Shown here: positions 38,877 to 48,283 of the stretch, in pieces | Layout: each line of letters begins with the position of its first letter | Position numbering within the stretch: the stretch's first letter is position 1 | Virus record (IMG/VR): IMGVR_UViG_3300045996_002471 | Location: 1-58,041 of that record | Length of the DNA: 58,041 nt | Source of the DNA: a virus | Strand: one strand, 5' to 3' | Position numbers and translations under genes: made by a program | The notes under the pieces: model-generated | Told to the model about the DNA's origin: nothing | The model's database searches: none | The model's input: only the letters and a program-made list of their open reading frames with translations

Positions 38877-39407
38877 TCACCCGCACACGTCACGAGGCGG
38901 CTCCGGCAGCGGATGGTCCGCCTGCTTCTGCCGCGACTCAGCCCGCGTGTCCAGGTACTCGCGCAACGCCGTCCTGAACCGCTCCCGGTTCTCCGGCGTC
39001 GGGATTTCGTTGGCCAGCCTGCCGACCTCGGTCATCAGGCCGTCCAACGCCAGTTGCCACTCGGTGTTCGCGTTGGCCCGCGACTCGAACGCGTCCGCGA
39101 ACCCGTCGCTGTAGGCCCGCACACAGTCCGCGACCCGGCGGGTAGCCGAGTCTTGGTAGAGGCTCGACGCGGCAGTGAACAACCCCAACAGCACCAGCAC
39201 GGCACCGACTACCTGCTCCGACCGCGGACGCTTCCGTCGCCGCACCGGCACTGGCGCTTCTCCTTCGGTCACCACGTCCGCGATCACCTCCACGTCGTCG
39301 GCCAGCCGATCCACCGTGCGGGTCACCCGGCCGACTGAGAACCCGACCACCAGCCCGGCCGCGGCCCACAGTGCCGAGTGCAGGGCGTACTCGAACGTCG
39401 GGTTCAC
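38877..39407 (-). CDS. Membrane-associated lysis-cassette protein
   Basis: 176 residues. Hydrophobic helices at about 7-25 and 66-85, then a helical coiled-coil domain (about 95-165). The layout recalls spanin- or holin-partner proteins, but no motif decides. Stop/start overlaps the next gene by 4 nt. Confidence 0.62.
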   Translation of the reverse strand: MNPTFEYALHSALWAAAGLVVGFSVGRVTRTVDRLADDVEVIADVVTEGEAPVPVRRRKRPRSEQVVGAVLVLLGLFTAASSLYQDSATRRVADCVRAYSDGFADAFESRANANTEWQLALDGLMTEVGRLANEIPTPENRERFRTALREYLDTRAESRQKQADHPLPEPPRDVCG

Positions 39408-39697
39408 GAGTCATCACCCCGGGATGGGTCGGCGGCCGGGGGCGGTGTGTCCTCGGCGGGTTCCTGTGGCGGTTCGTCCCCGGATGTGCGCAGCAGGCGC
39501 CGCCGCGCGGCGGCGAATGTCTCCCGCTTCGGCGTGAGACCGAACACCGCACCGACGATGATCGCGAAGATCGCGTTGATGGTCGCGTCGTGCCGGTCCG
39601 GGTAGAGCGCTCCGACGACGACGTTCGCGGCCCACACGGTCGAGACGAGGATCGTGATCCCGATCGCCAACGGTCTGGACAGCACCTGCACCCCCAA
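39404..39697 (-). CDS. Second holin-like membrane protein
   Basis: 97 residues, two hydrophobic helices (about 8-28 and 38-54) and a Pro/Asp-rich cytoplasmic-type tail. Size and topology fit a two-helix holin. With 36824-37222 there are two holin candidates. Confidence 0.65.
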   Translation of the reverse strand: MGVQVLSRPLAIGITILVSTVWAANVVVGALYPDRHDATINAIFAIIVGAVFGLTPKRETFAAARRRLLRTSGDEPPQEPAEDTPPPAADPSRGDDS

Positions 39698-39762
39698 GGG
39701 TCAGTGGTGGACGTGGAGACCACCGACCTGCCCGATCAGGCGGTGAAGAAGGCATCTGCGGC

Positions 39763-40080
39763 TCAGGCCGCCGCGGCTGGTGGCGCGCCGGCCACCGCGT
39801 CGAACACCGAGTTGACGGTGAACTGCAGGTCACTGTCCGACGAATCGGTGGTGATCACCGGATTCGCGGCGACGGCGTGCGCGAACCGCTCCTCGTGGTC
39901 GTCCAAGTCCGCGAAGATGTTCGTCGCCAGGGAACGGCGCAGATTCGACCGTTCCGGCTGGTTCGGGTTCGCCTGCTCGGCGGCCACCTGTACCGCGGCG
40001 ACCACCATCGCCGCCCGCACCCGGCGCCGGAACGCCGGGTCTGTCGCGAGGTCTGCGATGTCGACCAAAACGCCTGCCAT
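39763..40080 (-). CDS. Hypothetical structural-region protein
   Basis: 105 residues from ATG 40080. Helical with an Asp/Ala-rich end and P-A-A-A-A tail. Located between the tail genes and the lysis cassette; may be a minor tail or lysis accessory protein. Confidence 0.58.
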   Translation of the reverse strand: MAGVLVDIADLATDPAFRRRVRAAMVVAAVQVAAEQANPNQPERSNLRRSLATNIFADLDDHEERFAHAVAANPVITTDSSDSDLQFTVNSVFDAVAGAPPAAAA

Positions 40081-40091
40081 GTCTCCCCGAT

Positions 40092-40322
40092 CTATGCGAT
40101 CTTGCCTGTGACGAGCCAGTAGTCGCCGCTGCAGTCGATGGCGACGGTGTCCCCCGCGGTGGGGGTGTAGGTGGACAGCCGGCGTAGCGCCATCGACGTG
40201 CCCTCGACGGTCACCTGCACCCGGCCACCGGTCGCGGCACCGGTGACGAAGCCGGAGCGGCGGGTGCGCTGGTCCAGCCAGCGGGCCAGGACCATCAGGA
40301 ACGCGCGCGCGAACCGGTTCAC
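40092..40322 (-). CDS. Small beta-rich tail-region protein
   Basis: 76 residues. Basic helix, then beta strands (R-V-Q-V-T-V-E-G, then T-V-A-I-D-C-S-G-D-Y-W-L-V-T-G-K), like small OB/beta-barrel proteins after phage tail fibres. Function unknown. Confidence 0.6.
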   Translation of the reverse strand: MNRFARAFLMVLARWLDQRTRRSGFVTGAATGGRVQVTVEGTSMALRRLSTYTPTAGDTVAIDCSGDYWLVTGKIA

Positions 40323-40331
40323 GAGGCCTCC

Positions 40332-41411
40332 TCACTGTTCGGGGGGCAGGTCCACCGACCTGGTGCCGATCTGCTGCGTCCCCTCCGGGCCCAGCGGGAT
40401 CGGAACCCGATCGAGGATGATCAGCCGGGTGGTGTCCTCGTCGACGGCCATCCACACGTCACCCGGATCCGCCGCCGGGTTCACCAGGCCGGTGTAGGAC
40501 ACCTGCACCGCGGTGCCCTTCGACCGGGCCAGCAACGCCTGACCGGCGGTGGTGCACATGCCGGTGGTGGTGAGCGTGTCGCTGGAGTAACGGCGGGACT
40601 TGCGGCCGAACGGACCGCCCCACCGGGTGGGCGACAGCGGATCGTCATCGGTGACCGTGGCCGTCACTCCGTCGCGGCCCACCACCACCCACCGGTTGTA
40701 GACCAAGGCGCTGTCGAGCACGTCGTCCGCGGTCAGGATGTTCGCCGTCGGGCCTGTGCGGACCTGCCACACCCACGACGACGACAGCACCGGCTGCGCT
40801 CGGATCACCCCGGCGCCGAGCCGGTCGAAGAACACCTCGGCCCCGATGGACAGCGCGAGCGTCTCCACGCCCTCCCACCGCTCCCGCGGCAGCTCGATCT
40901 GCGCGGCGACCTGGGCCGACCCTGTCTGGTCAACCACCGCCACCCCCGTACCGAGCGTCTCCTGGATCAGGCGGCGGATCTCGACCGTGGTCAGCGCCCC
41001 GGACACCGTCTGCACCGGCGCGTCAAACCGGTCGTCGGCCACGGGCTTGGACCGGTCGACCAGTTGCACCGTCGTGTCGTCGGTGACCGGCCGCTGCCGC
41101 GCGACGCGCGACATCCGGTACCGGCCGCACGGCACCCACTCGAAGTCCCCCGAGCGCAGGCCGATGCCGTACTCGACCAGCACCTCGCTACCCCACGGCG
41201 TGAGCAGGTCCGTCGGGGACTTGGGCCAGTAGGAAGGGTCGGCCTGCAGGGTGCCAGTCCAGCGCACCGCGCTGGTGGCGTCGCCGACGACCTCCCCGTC
41301 CGAGATCGGCAGCTCCAGCACGCCGAGGCTGGGCGAGTAGATCGTGGCGCGCGCGGACATGGCGTGCGACTCGTCCAACGCCAACCGGGCCGCCGAGCTG
41401 ATCGGCCACAT
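40332..41411 (-). CDS. DUF5047-like minor tail protein
   Basis: 359 residues from ATG 41411, overlapping the upstream stop by one base. Contains W-T-G-T-L-Q, W-V-P-C-G-R-Y-R-M and a V-Q-L-V-D-R-S segment typical of actinophage baseplate-like tail proteins (DUF5047 group). Probably part of the tail tip complex. Confidence 0.72.
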   Translation of the reverse strand: MWPISSAARLALDESHAMSARATIYSPSLGVLELPISDGEVVGDATSAVRWTGTLQADPSYWPKSPTDLLTPWGSEVLVEYGIGLRSGDFEWVPCGRYRMSRVARQRPVTDDTTVQLVDRSKPVADDRFDAPVQTVSGALTTVEIRRLIQETLGTGVAVVDQTGSAQVAAQIELPRERWEGVETLALSIGAEVFFDRLGAGVIRAQPVLSSSWVWQVRTGPTANILTADDVLDSALVYNRWVVVGRDGVTATVTDDDPLSPTRWGGPFGRKSRRYSSDTLTTTGMCTTAGQALLARSKGTAVQVSYTGLVNPAADPGDVWMAVDEDTTRLIILDRVPIPLGPEGTQQIGTRSVDLPPEQ

Positions 41412-42820
41412 CACGACACCAGCGCGGACGGCGCATCCACCGGGTCGAACTCGGCGCTGATCGCCCACGCGTCCTGCCAGGCCTTGCGGCCCTCCGGGTC
41501 CTCGGTCAGGTCCCCGAGCGACACCCAGTCCACGTCTCCGAAGTTGAACTCTGCGGGGGTGCGCAGCAGCACAGGTTGTCCGTCGGCGAACACGGCGAGC
41601 AGCCACTCCCGCTCCGCCGCCGAGATCGCGTTGAACACCAGCGTGCCGCGCGGCGCCTGCCGCCGAGCCTCCGTGACCACCACTACCCTCGTCCGCCCGA
41701 GCGCTTGGTGTCGGCCGCGGCGGATCGGACGTACCAACGCCGGTTTCACGCGCAGGTCCGCCATCGCCGGATGTCCCGGCGTGCTGGGGTGTGTCAGCCA
41801 TGTCCGGCCCAGCGATTCCAGTACCACCGGCTCTGCGGTCATCCTGCCCCCGACCGCGGCCGGGTTGGTGAGGATGTAGGTGACCCGCTGGTCCAGCGGG
41901 CACTCGCCGTCCACGACCTCGACCACGTCCGCGAGCAGGCTGGTGGACAGCTCGGGCGTCCCGATCCACTGGCCGCCGAGCATGTCGCCGTCCACGTAGG
42001 AGCCGTCGCTGTCCGCGGTCGGCTCGATCAGCACGCGGGTCAGATCCATGGTCGCCCCGGCGGGCAGGCCGGTGGCTGTCACCCGCAGCCCGGTCAACGT
42101 CGTCGCGGCGGTCGGCGGGACCAGCGCCAGACTCTGTCGTGCCCACTGCTGGACGCTCTGCACCACCGACGACGCTGAGGCCACCGCTGTTGTCGAGGCG
42201 GTCGCCACACCCACGGCATCCGCCCACGTGGCGATGACACCCCATGCCGACGGGGTAGCCGACAACTGCAGGTCTAGGGCGACGGTCAGGGTGGTCGCGC
42301 CCGGCACCGAGCGGGGAATGTTCACCTCGCACGTCCCGGCGGATGCGATCAACGCGCGCAACGCCCACGTGTCGGTGCCGGTGGAGATCCGCGACAGCGT
42401 CGGTGAACCGGTGCCTGCGGTGTAGCCGGTGGTCGCGCCGTCGAGTTTGGGGTTGGTGGACAGGTTCCGCCGGGTCGCGCCCGGTAGGGCGGGGTAGCTG
42501 CCGCGGACCGGGGTGATCGTGCCGTCGTCGGTCTGTCGCATGACCTGCAGCCCGACCGCGTCCGGCCACCACACCAGCAGCCGGCACACGCCGAGTTCCG
42601 GTTCCGTCACCACGACGATGCCACCGCCGGGGTAGAGGGCGACGTTGCCACCACCGCCCCACACCAGCACCGACCACGGTTCAACTCCACGCTCGAGGGT
42701 GTAGGTGTAGGTGCGGGTGCCGCCGTCCACCGGCGGAGGAATCTGTTGGCCAGGGCCAGGCGGGGGTGTGGTGCCGCCGCCCCACGCGGTCGCCCCGTAG
42801 GCGTCGAGAGACCACGTCAT
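41411..42820 (-). CDS. Minor tail protein with carbohydrate-binding-like insert
   Basis: 469 residues. The N-terminal Gly/Pro-rich part is followed by a jelly-roll-like region (about 115-280, beginning R-R-N-L-S-T-N-P), a fold common in carbohydrate-binding modules of phage tail proteins. The C-terminus (about 330-469) resembles a distal-tail domain. Likely contacts cell-surface glycans. Confidence 0.7.
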   Translation of the reverse strand: MTWSLDAYGATAWGGGTTPPPGPGQQIPPPVDGGTRTYTYTLERGVEPWSVLVWGGGGNVALYPGGGIVVVTEPELGVCRLLVWWPDAVGLQVMRQTDDGTITPVRGSYPALPGATRRNLSTNPKLDGATTGYTAGTGSPTLSRISTGTDTWALRALIASAGTCEVNIPRSVPGATTLTVALDLQLSATPSAWGVIATWADAVGVATASTTAVASASSVVQSVQQWARQSLALVPPTAATTLTGLRVTATGLPAGATMDLTRVLIEPTADSDGSYVDGDMLGGQWIGTPELSTSLLADVVEVVDGECPLDQRVTYILTNPAAVGGRMTAEPVVLESLGRTWLTHPSTPGHPAMADLRVKPALVRPIRRGRHQALGRTRVVVVTEARRQAPRGTLVFNAISAAEREWLLAVFADGQPVLLRTPAEFNFGDVDWVSLGDLTEDPEGRKAWQDAWAISAEFDPVDAPSALVS

Positions 42821-42821
42821 G

Positions 42822-43628
42822 TCAGGACCCGGTATCCCACAGTTCCAGGCGGCGCCCGTTGCCTGCCAGGGTGACGTTGTTGGCGGACTGCGCGGTGAGG
42901 CCGACGGTGTAGGTGCCGGTGGTGGGGACCGTGAACTGGCCGTCGATGCTCAGGGGTCGAGAGTTGGTGGAGCCGTCGATGGTGTTGTCCCAGAATGCGG
43001 TGCCGCTGGCCGTGGTGAGCGTGCCACCCGACTGGTATCGCATCCGCAGCGTCGGGAACGCGGGCGGGGCGGCGGCCAGCGAGTAGGTGCCATGCCACCG
43101 CAGCGAGTAGGTGACGTTCTGAGCGAAGACCCGGGTGATGGTCTCCAACACCGTTTCGGTGGAGCCCACGACATCGCTCACCCGGGTCGCCGTGTTCAGC
43201 AGCCGCGAGATGCCTTTCCATCCGCTGCCCGTGAACTCGACCAGGCGGCTGGCTTCGTCGGCCACCAGCGCCCGCATGCCGTAGTGCGCGTCAGTGGGCA
43301 AACCCGCCCGCGTGTAGTAGCCAACGGTGTCACGGGTCGTCGGCGTGCAACGGAACGCGCTGCTGCTGCCCCACGCCACCGCCGTGGTGCCCTCACGGCC
43401 ACGCACGACGGTGATGTTCGACGAGGACGCGGCGTGCCCGGTGACCCACACGACCTCTCGGACACCGAGCGTGTCGTTGGACAGCACTAACGGCATGTAC
43501 ACGGCGGTGGTGTAATCGGTCGGCAGCGCCGCGAACGTCGGAGACGTCAGCGTGACGTCACTGATCGTGGCCTCCGCGCTGAGCTGGCCGAAGAAGTAGT
43601 CCCGCGGCCTGCGGATCTCGTACACCAT
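42822..43628 (-). CDS. Minor tail/fibre protein
   Basis: 268 residues. An N-terminal attachment part (R-R-P-R-D-Y-F-F-G-Q-L-S-A-E-A) and beta-rich repeats; the C-terminus (about 160-268) forms a sandwich-like domain (T-V-P-T-T-G-T-Y-T-V-G-L). Fits a short fibre or receptor-binding protein between tape measure and tail-tip genes. Confidence 0.68.
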   Translation of the reverse strand: MVYEIRRPRDYFFGQLSAEATISDVTLTSPTFAALPTDYTTAVYMPLVLSNDTLGVREVVWVTGHAASSSNITVVRGREGTTAVAWGSSSAFRCTPTTRDTVGYYTRAGLPTDAHYGMRALVADEASRLVEFTGSGWKGISRLLNTATRVSDVVGSTETVLETITRVFAQNVTYSLRWHGTYSLAAAPPAFPTLRMRYQSGGTLTTASGTAFWDNTIDGSTNSRPLSIDGQFTVPTTGTYTVGLTAQSANNVTLAGNGRRLELWDTGS

Positions 43629-43640
43629 GGGCAGGGTCTC

Positions 43641-46600
43641 CTAGATCCGTGTGCCGCGCAGTAGCGCGTCGGCCGAGTCCTGGTCGTAACGCTCGATGCG
43701 GCCGTCCACGTAGGCGGTCAGACCGTCGCCGCTGATCGCCAACTCGCCGGTGATCCGGCCACCGCCGCCGCCGGACGAGGCGAGGGTGTTCCACTGCTGG
43801 TCGGTCAACACGGGTTCGGGGCGTCCGGTGCCGTTATAGACGGTCGAGTAGCCGGGAGGGATCAGGCCGCCCTGGTCGAACGCCCAGTGCACGTGATCGT
43901 GGTGATCAGCCTGCGTGGGGCCGTCGTAGGTGAACGGGCGGCCGTTGAGGATGTTCGCGCCCGGCGTGTAGATCAACTGGGTGCTATTGGGGTAGACCTT
44001 CGCGATCCACGAGTTGATCGCACCCATCGGTCCGCCGATGTCGATCGCCCGACCCTTGCCGTGGTAACCCGGGTCACCCGGACGGAACGCGCTGTTCAGC
44101 GTGGCCGACGGGAACTGGGCGCGGACGATGTTCCACATCTGCTGCCAGCCCATCGGGCTGCCCCCGGCCGCGCCCGCCGCCGCCGCGGCCTCGTCGTTGG
44201 AGAACCCGAAGAAGCCCTTGATCCTGCCCCACAGCCAGCCCGAGCCGCTGTCGATCAGTTTCCCCGGCGCCCGCGCGACGAGGTCTGCCCACCCGGTCGA
44301 CCCGATCTTCGTCTTGATGAACGCGACCGGGTCCTTCCACAGGTTGACGATGTCGTCGCCGATGCCGGACACCCAGTTCAGGAGGTTCCCGACGATGCCG
44401 CCGTCGGCGAACCGCTGCACCACCCCGCCCTGCGAGAACCCCGCAGGTCCGCCGGTGCCGACACCGCCGTCCGAGCGGCCACCGGAGAAGTAGCGGTTCG
44501 CCCAACCCACGAACCCGGCGCCCAGACCGCGTACCGCCTCCGGGACCAGCCAACCCTCGCCGGGCGAGGCGAGCACCGGGACGCTGTCGACGCCGGGCGC
44601 ATAGCCGGGCAGCACACCGCCGTGCGCCATGTGCCGCATCGGACCGCCACCGCCAGCTGCGGTGCCACCGAAGTTGATAGGAGCGAGTTCACCCAACCCG
44701 ACCAGCCCGGCGACCTTGTTCCACACCGCGCGGATGCCGTTGTTGTAGACGACGTCGATGACCCACTTGATCGGCGTGGACAGGATGTCGTACACCCGAT
44801 CCCACGCCGACTTGATCATGTTGACGGCGACCTCGAACGCGGTGCCCACCGTCGACACCGCCGACTTGACGGCGTCGAACACCGGGCGGATCAGGTTCTC
44901 CCACACCCACGAGATCGCCGCGCCGAGCGCATCCCACGCTGGTTTGATCAGGTTGTTCCACGCCCACACGAACGCGTTCCCGACCGCGGTGACCGCCACC
45001 CCGATCGCCTCGCCGACCGGCTGGATCACGCTGACCCACAGCCACTCGAAGATCAGTCCCCAGCCCTTGACCGCCGCGACGATGAAGTCCACCACCGGCG
45101 AGAGCACGTTGCTCCACAGCCACGAGAACGCGGTCCCGATCGCCGACAGCGCCGGGGAGATCGCGTTCGTCCACAGCCACGAGAAGATCGCGCCCCACGC
45201 CTGGACGTAGGCGATGACGTACCCGATCACGGGCGACAGCACGTTGTTCCACAACCACGAAGCGGCTGCCCCGATCGCCTCGAACACGTACTTCAGCACG
45301 TTCTCCCACAGCCACATGCCGATCGCGGCCAGCAGCTTGAACGCCACCACCGCGGGCGTCACGAAAACGGTGATCAGGATCGCCGCGGCGATCCGGGCCG
45401 CCAGCCAGATCCCCTCGAACACCGGCTTGAGGATCGTGTTCCACAGCCACGACGCCGCCGTGCCGATCGCCCGCCACGCGGTCACAGCCACGTCGGCCAG
45501 CCACACCGCCGCGTCGCCGACCCAGCGGACCGCGGCGGCGATGCCCTCGAACGCGGGCTTCAGCGCGTTCTCCCAGACCCACACCGCAGCCTGCTTGATC
45601 GACTCCCACAGGCCGATCCAGAAGTTCCGAAACCCCTCGGAGTTGTTCCACAGGTAGATGAACGCCCCGACCAGTGCCGCGACCGCGATCACGATGAGCG
45701 CGATCGGGTTGAGCGACATCGCCACGTTCAGTGCGAGCTGCCCGGCGACCCACGCCTGGTACAGGCGGACGATCGTGGCGATGATGGCGTAGCCCTTCAA
45801 CGCCACAGCTCCGGCCAGGAACCCGGCGGCCACCACCGGCAGCGCCGGTCCGAGCCACGTCAGCAGATCCACCAACGGCGGCAGGATCCCCGCAGCCAGA
45901 TAGGCGAGATCCGTAATCAACGGTGCGACCGCCACCGCCGCCGCCGAGAACGCCATCGCGACCCCCGGCAGCTGCGGCCCGATCGCGACGATCCCCGCGA
46001 ACAGTGCGCCGGCCACCGCCTGCAGACCGGGCAGCAGCGCCTTGACCACCTGGTTCAGCGTGGAGAACAACACCGACAAGGCCTCGGTGCCCGCAGTCGA
46101 CTGCAGCAGCGCCCGGATCTCCCCCGTGACCAGGATCAGCGTGCCCAGAATCCCGCCGCCCTCAGCCTGCGCCGCACCGAAAACCGTGTTGATGATCCCG
46201 CCGACCTGCGAGAACAGGACACCGAAGTCCTGGAGCGTGTCCAGGCCCGCACGGATCCACGCCTCGAGTTGACCGGTCGCGCGGGCCTGCGCGATGAACG
46301 CCGCGAACCCCTGCGTCGTGGTGTCGAACCCCATGGTCAGGTCGGCCAGCACCATCGCGCCGACCGCGGCGATGTCCCGCAACGCCGATAGCAGCGGCTG
46401 CGTCCCCGCCGTCAAATGCCCGACCGCCACGGTCGACCGGTCGAAGATGAACGGCAGGTCAGCGACGGTCTGCTGCTGCTTGAGGAACCCGACCACTCCG
46501 GCGGCAGCGACGTTCCAGGCCCCGGCCATCTCCACCAGGCCCTTGTGCGCGGCCGGCAGATAGTCCCCAGACAGGGCCCGCACCTCGCGTGCCACCCCCG

Positions 46601-47468
46601 CGAACAGGCGGGACTGCACATCCAGACGCAGCCGGTCCAACGCGGGCTGCATCCGCACGTACTCGTCCACCAGCGCCCGCGCGGGCGGGGCGAGCTTCGC
46701 GGTCGCCTCGGCCAGCTTCTTCGCGTCACCCTCGGCAGCAGCCTTGAACGCATCCCCCAAGCCGGACACGCCGACCTTGAGCGCAGCCACCGCCGTGCCG
46801 CCCGCGACCAGCACACCGGGCAGCAACAGCGCGGCGCCCGAAGCGGAACCCAGCGCGCCGGCCAGACCGGCGACGGCCGGTACCGCCGACCCGATCGCCG
46901 CTGTGGCCGACGCCGCCCGGTACGCCGAGCCGGAGAACGCCAACGCGTTCTGGCGGGCACCGCGGAACGACTTGGACAGGGCGTCGATGCCCTCGCCCTG
47001 CTGCCACAGCCGGGCCAGCATCGCCGACCCTTGCTTGGCCGACTTCTCCAAGTCGTCCACGGCGGCCTTGTGGCGGCGCTGCGCGGACTCCAGAGTCTTC
47101 GCGGTCTTTGCCGCTTCGACCTGGGCCTGCCCCGAAGTGCGGGTGGCCTTGGCCAGGTTCTCCTCCGCCGCGGCCAGCTGCGCTGCGGTGGCCTTGCCCT
47201 TGGTGCGCAGGTCCTGCAGTCGCTGTTCGGCGACCCGCACGCGGCCGGCCGCGTCGGCTTCCTTGTCGCGGGCCTTGGTCAGCTTGTCGGTCAACGCCTG
47301 AATGTCGCCCTCGGCCTTGTCCGCGGCCTGCTTGTCGACCTGGGGCACGATCCTCGCGACGGCCTTGACGTCGATCGCCTTCAGCTCGGTCGCGGTGACC
47401 TTCTGGAACCCGCGCAGCGACGGCAGGACCTGCACATAAGCGGCACCGGCGAGGTAACGGGCAGCCAC
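43641..47468 (-). CDS. Tape measure protein with Trp-rich repeats and C-terminal peptidase-like domain
   Basis: 1275 residues from GTG 47468. N-terminal coiled coil (about 30-165), hydrophobic helices (about 480-620), and a Trp-rich helical repeat region (about 610-890) with recurring W-L-W-N-N-V-L-S-P type units. The C-terminus (about 1120-1210) has S-A-F-R-P-G-D, H-G-K-G-R-A-I-D-I-G and H-H-D-H-V-H-W, the His/Asp layout of zinc M15-type peptidases that could open peptidoglycan at infection. At about 0.15 nm per residue it implies a tail near 190 nm. Confidence 0.88.
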   Translation of the reverse strand: MAARYLAGAAYVQVLPSLRGFQKVTATELKAIDVKAVARIVPQVDKQAADKAEGDIQALTDKLTKARDKEADAAGRVRVAEQRLQDLRTKGKATAAQLAAAEENLAKATRTSGQAQVEAAKTAKTLESAQRRHKAAVDDLEKSAKQGSAMLARLWQQGEGIDALSKSFRGARQNALAFSGSAYRAASATAAIGSAVPAVAGLAGALGSASGAALLLPGVLVAGGTAVAALKVGVSGLGDAFKAAAEGDAKKLAEATAKLAPPARALVDEYVRMQPALDRLRLDVQSRLFAGVAREVRALSGDYLPAAHKGLVEMAGAWNVAAAGVVGFLKQQQTVADLPFIFDRSTVAVGHLTAGTQPLLSALRDIAAVGAMVLADLTMGFDTTTQGFAAFIAQARATGQLEAWIRAGLDTLQDFGVLFSQVGGIINTVFGAAQAEGGGILGTLILVTGEIRALLQSTAGTEALSVLFSTLNQVVKALLPGLQAVAGALFAGIVAIGPQLPGVAMAFSAAAVAVAPLITDLAYLAAGILPPLVDLLTWLGPALPVVAAGFLAGAVALKGYAIIATIVRLYQAWVAGQLALNVAMSLNPIALIVIAVAALVGAFIYLWNNSEGFRNFWIGLWESIKQAAVWVWENALKPAFEGIAAAVRWVGDAAVWLADVAVTAWRAIGTAASWLWNTILKPVFEGIWLAARIAAAILITVFVTPAVVAFKLLAAIGMWLWENVLKYVFEAIGAAASWLWNNVLSPVIGYVIAYVQAWGAIFSWLWTNAISPALSAIGTAFSWLWSNVLSPVVDFIVAAVKGWGLIFEWLWVSVIQPVGEAIGVAVTAVGNAFVWAWNNLIKPAWDALGAAISWVWENLIRPVFDAVKSAVSTVGTAFEVAVNMIKSAWDRVYDILSTPIKWVIDVVYNNGIRAVWNKVAGLVGLGELAPINFGGTAAGGGGPMRHMAHGGVLPGYAPGVDSVPVLASPGEGWLVPEAVRGLGAGFVGWANRYFSGGRSDGGVGTGGPAGFSQGGVVQRFADGGIVGNLLNWVSGIGDDIVNLWKDPVAFIKTKIGSTGWADLVARAPGKLIDSGSGWLWGRIKGFFGFSNDEAAAAAGAAGGSPMGWQQMWNIVRAQFPSATLNSAFRPGDPGYHGKGRAIDIGGPMGAINSWIAKVYPNSTQLIYTPGANILNGRPFTYDGPTQADHHDHVHWAFDQGGLIPPGYSTVYNGTGRPEPVLTDQQWNTLASSGGGGGRITGELAISGDGLTAYVDGRIERYDQDSADALLRGTRI

Positions 47469-47475
47469 GGAGGCG

Positions 47476-48248
47476 TCACCTCCCCGGCAGCACGCGACTC
47501 ACGATGTCCAGATGGGTGTGGTAGTCCGCGCGGCGGGACACACGCTGTGCCGCGGTCATCGGCCGCGGCGACGGTTTGGGCCGGATTGGGTTCTTGCCCT
47601 TTGGGCGTTGCGAGTTGGCGATGGCCGCCTCGACGCGGGCGATCCCGTCGCGCAGTTCGGCGCGCAGTTCCTCGAGCGGATCCCACTCACGTAGCCGCAG
47701 CCGCCCGCCCCGACCACTGTCGCCCCGGGCGGCGTGGGCGAGTTCAGCGAGCTCGTCGTCGTCGGCCAGGCCGAGCTTGTAGTTCGACCACTTCGGCAGC
47801 CGGTCGATCAGCCGGTACAGCTTCCCCCACGGGTAGACCCCCCGGAAGAAGTCCAAGAGGTCCAGCCCGAGGTGGTCGTGCAGGTCGTACTCGATGGCCT
47901 CGCCGGCGCGTTCTAGGAGCGCCGCGAGGCCCGAGAACCCCCCGGCGGCGCCTGCTCCGGGGTGATGCCGAAGTGACGCATCATGTCCTGCACCAGTGCC
48001 GACATCGCCCCGGCCGGCGCCGGTCCGAGAAGCTCGAGTACTTGGTCGGCGTGCTTGCCGCACAGCAGTTCGATGTTGGTCCGGGAGGAGCCGGACTCTT
48101 CGACCTCCAGCATGGTGTCGCCGTCGGGGCATTCGATCTCGATCGTCATCGGCACGCCGTCGAGGTGCTCGTCGCCGTCGATCTCGAGCACGAACGGCGG
48201 TTTCGTCGCCTCGCGCACGTAGTTGCTGAACTTGTGCGTCTTGCCCAC
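47476..48248 (-). CDS. Tail assembly chaperone GT fusion by -1 ribosomal frameshift
   Basis: Reading starts at 48248 in the G frame, slips back one base at G_GGG_GGT (47943-47937) and continues from 47937 to the stop at 47476, giving about 257 residues. The joined sequence runs A-P-P-G-G-F-S-G-L-A-A-L-L-E-R and is smooth across the slip. The T part has a helical segment and a basic tail. In long-tailed phages the GT product, made in a fixed minority ratio to G, coats the tape measure during tail assembly. Confidence 0.88.
47913..48248 (-). CDS. Tail assembly chaperone G
   Basis: 111 residues, terminating at 47913 when no frameshift occurs. Acidic, with E-I-D-G-D-E-H-L then M-T-I-E-I-E-C-P-D-G-D-T and a helical C-terminus (A-M-S-A-L-V-Q-D-M-M-R-H-F). 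Position between major tail and tape measure genes is diagnostic. Confidence 0.85.
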   Translation of the reverse strand: MGKTHKFSNYVREATKPPFVLEIDGDEHLDGVPMTIEIECPDGDTMLEVEESGSSRTNIELLCGKHADQVLELLGPAPAGAMSALVQDMMRHFGITPEQAPPGGSRASRRS

Positions 48249-48283
48249 GGTGTTCCTCCGGGTGTGTGGGTAGGTGGATCAGG

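Noticed and set aside
41412-42677. N-terminal extension of the DUF5047-like tail protein
   Set aside because: The upstream part of that frame is Arg/Gly/Asp low-complexity and overlaps the well-formed 41411-42820 tail gene; ATG 41411 with a one-base stop overlap is the better start.
43887-46391. Very long plus-strand open frame opposite the tape measure gene
   Set aside because: It is a GC-rich antisense shadow rich in Arg/Asp/His/Pro with no domain, whereas the minus strand encodes a convincing tape measure protein.
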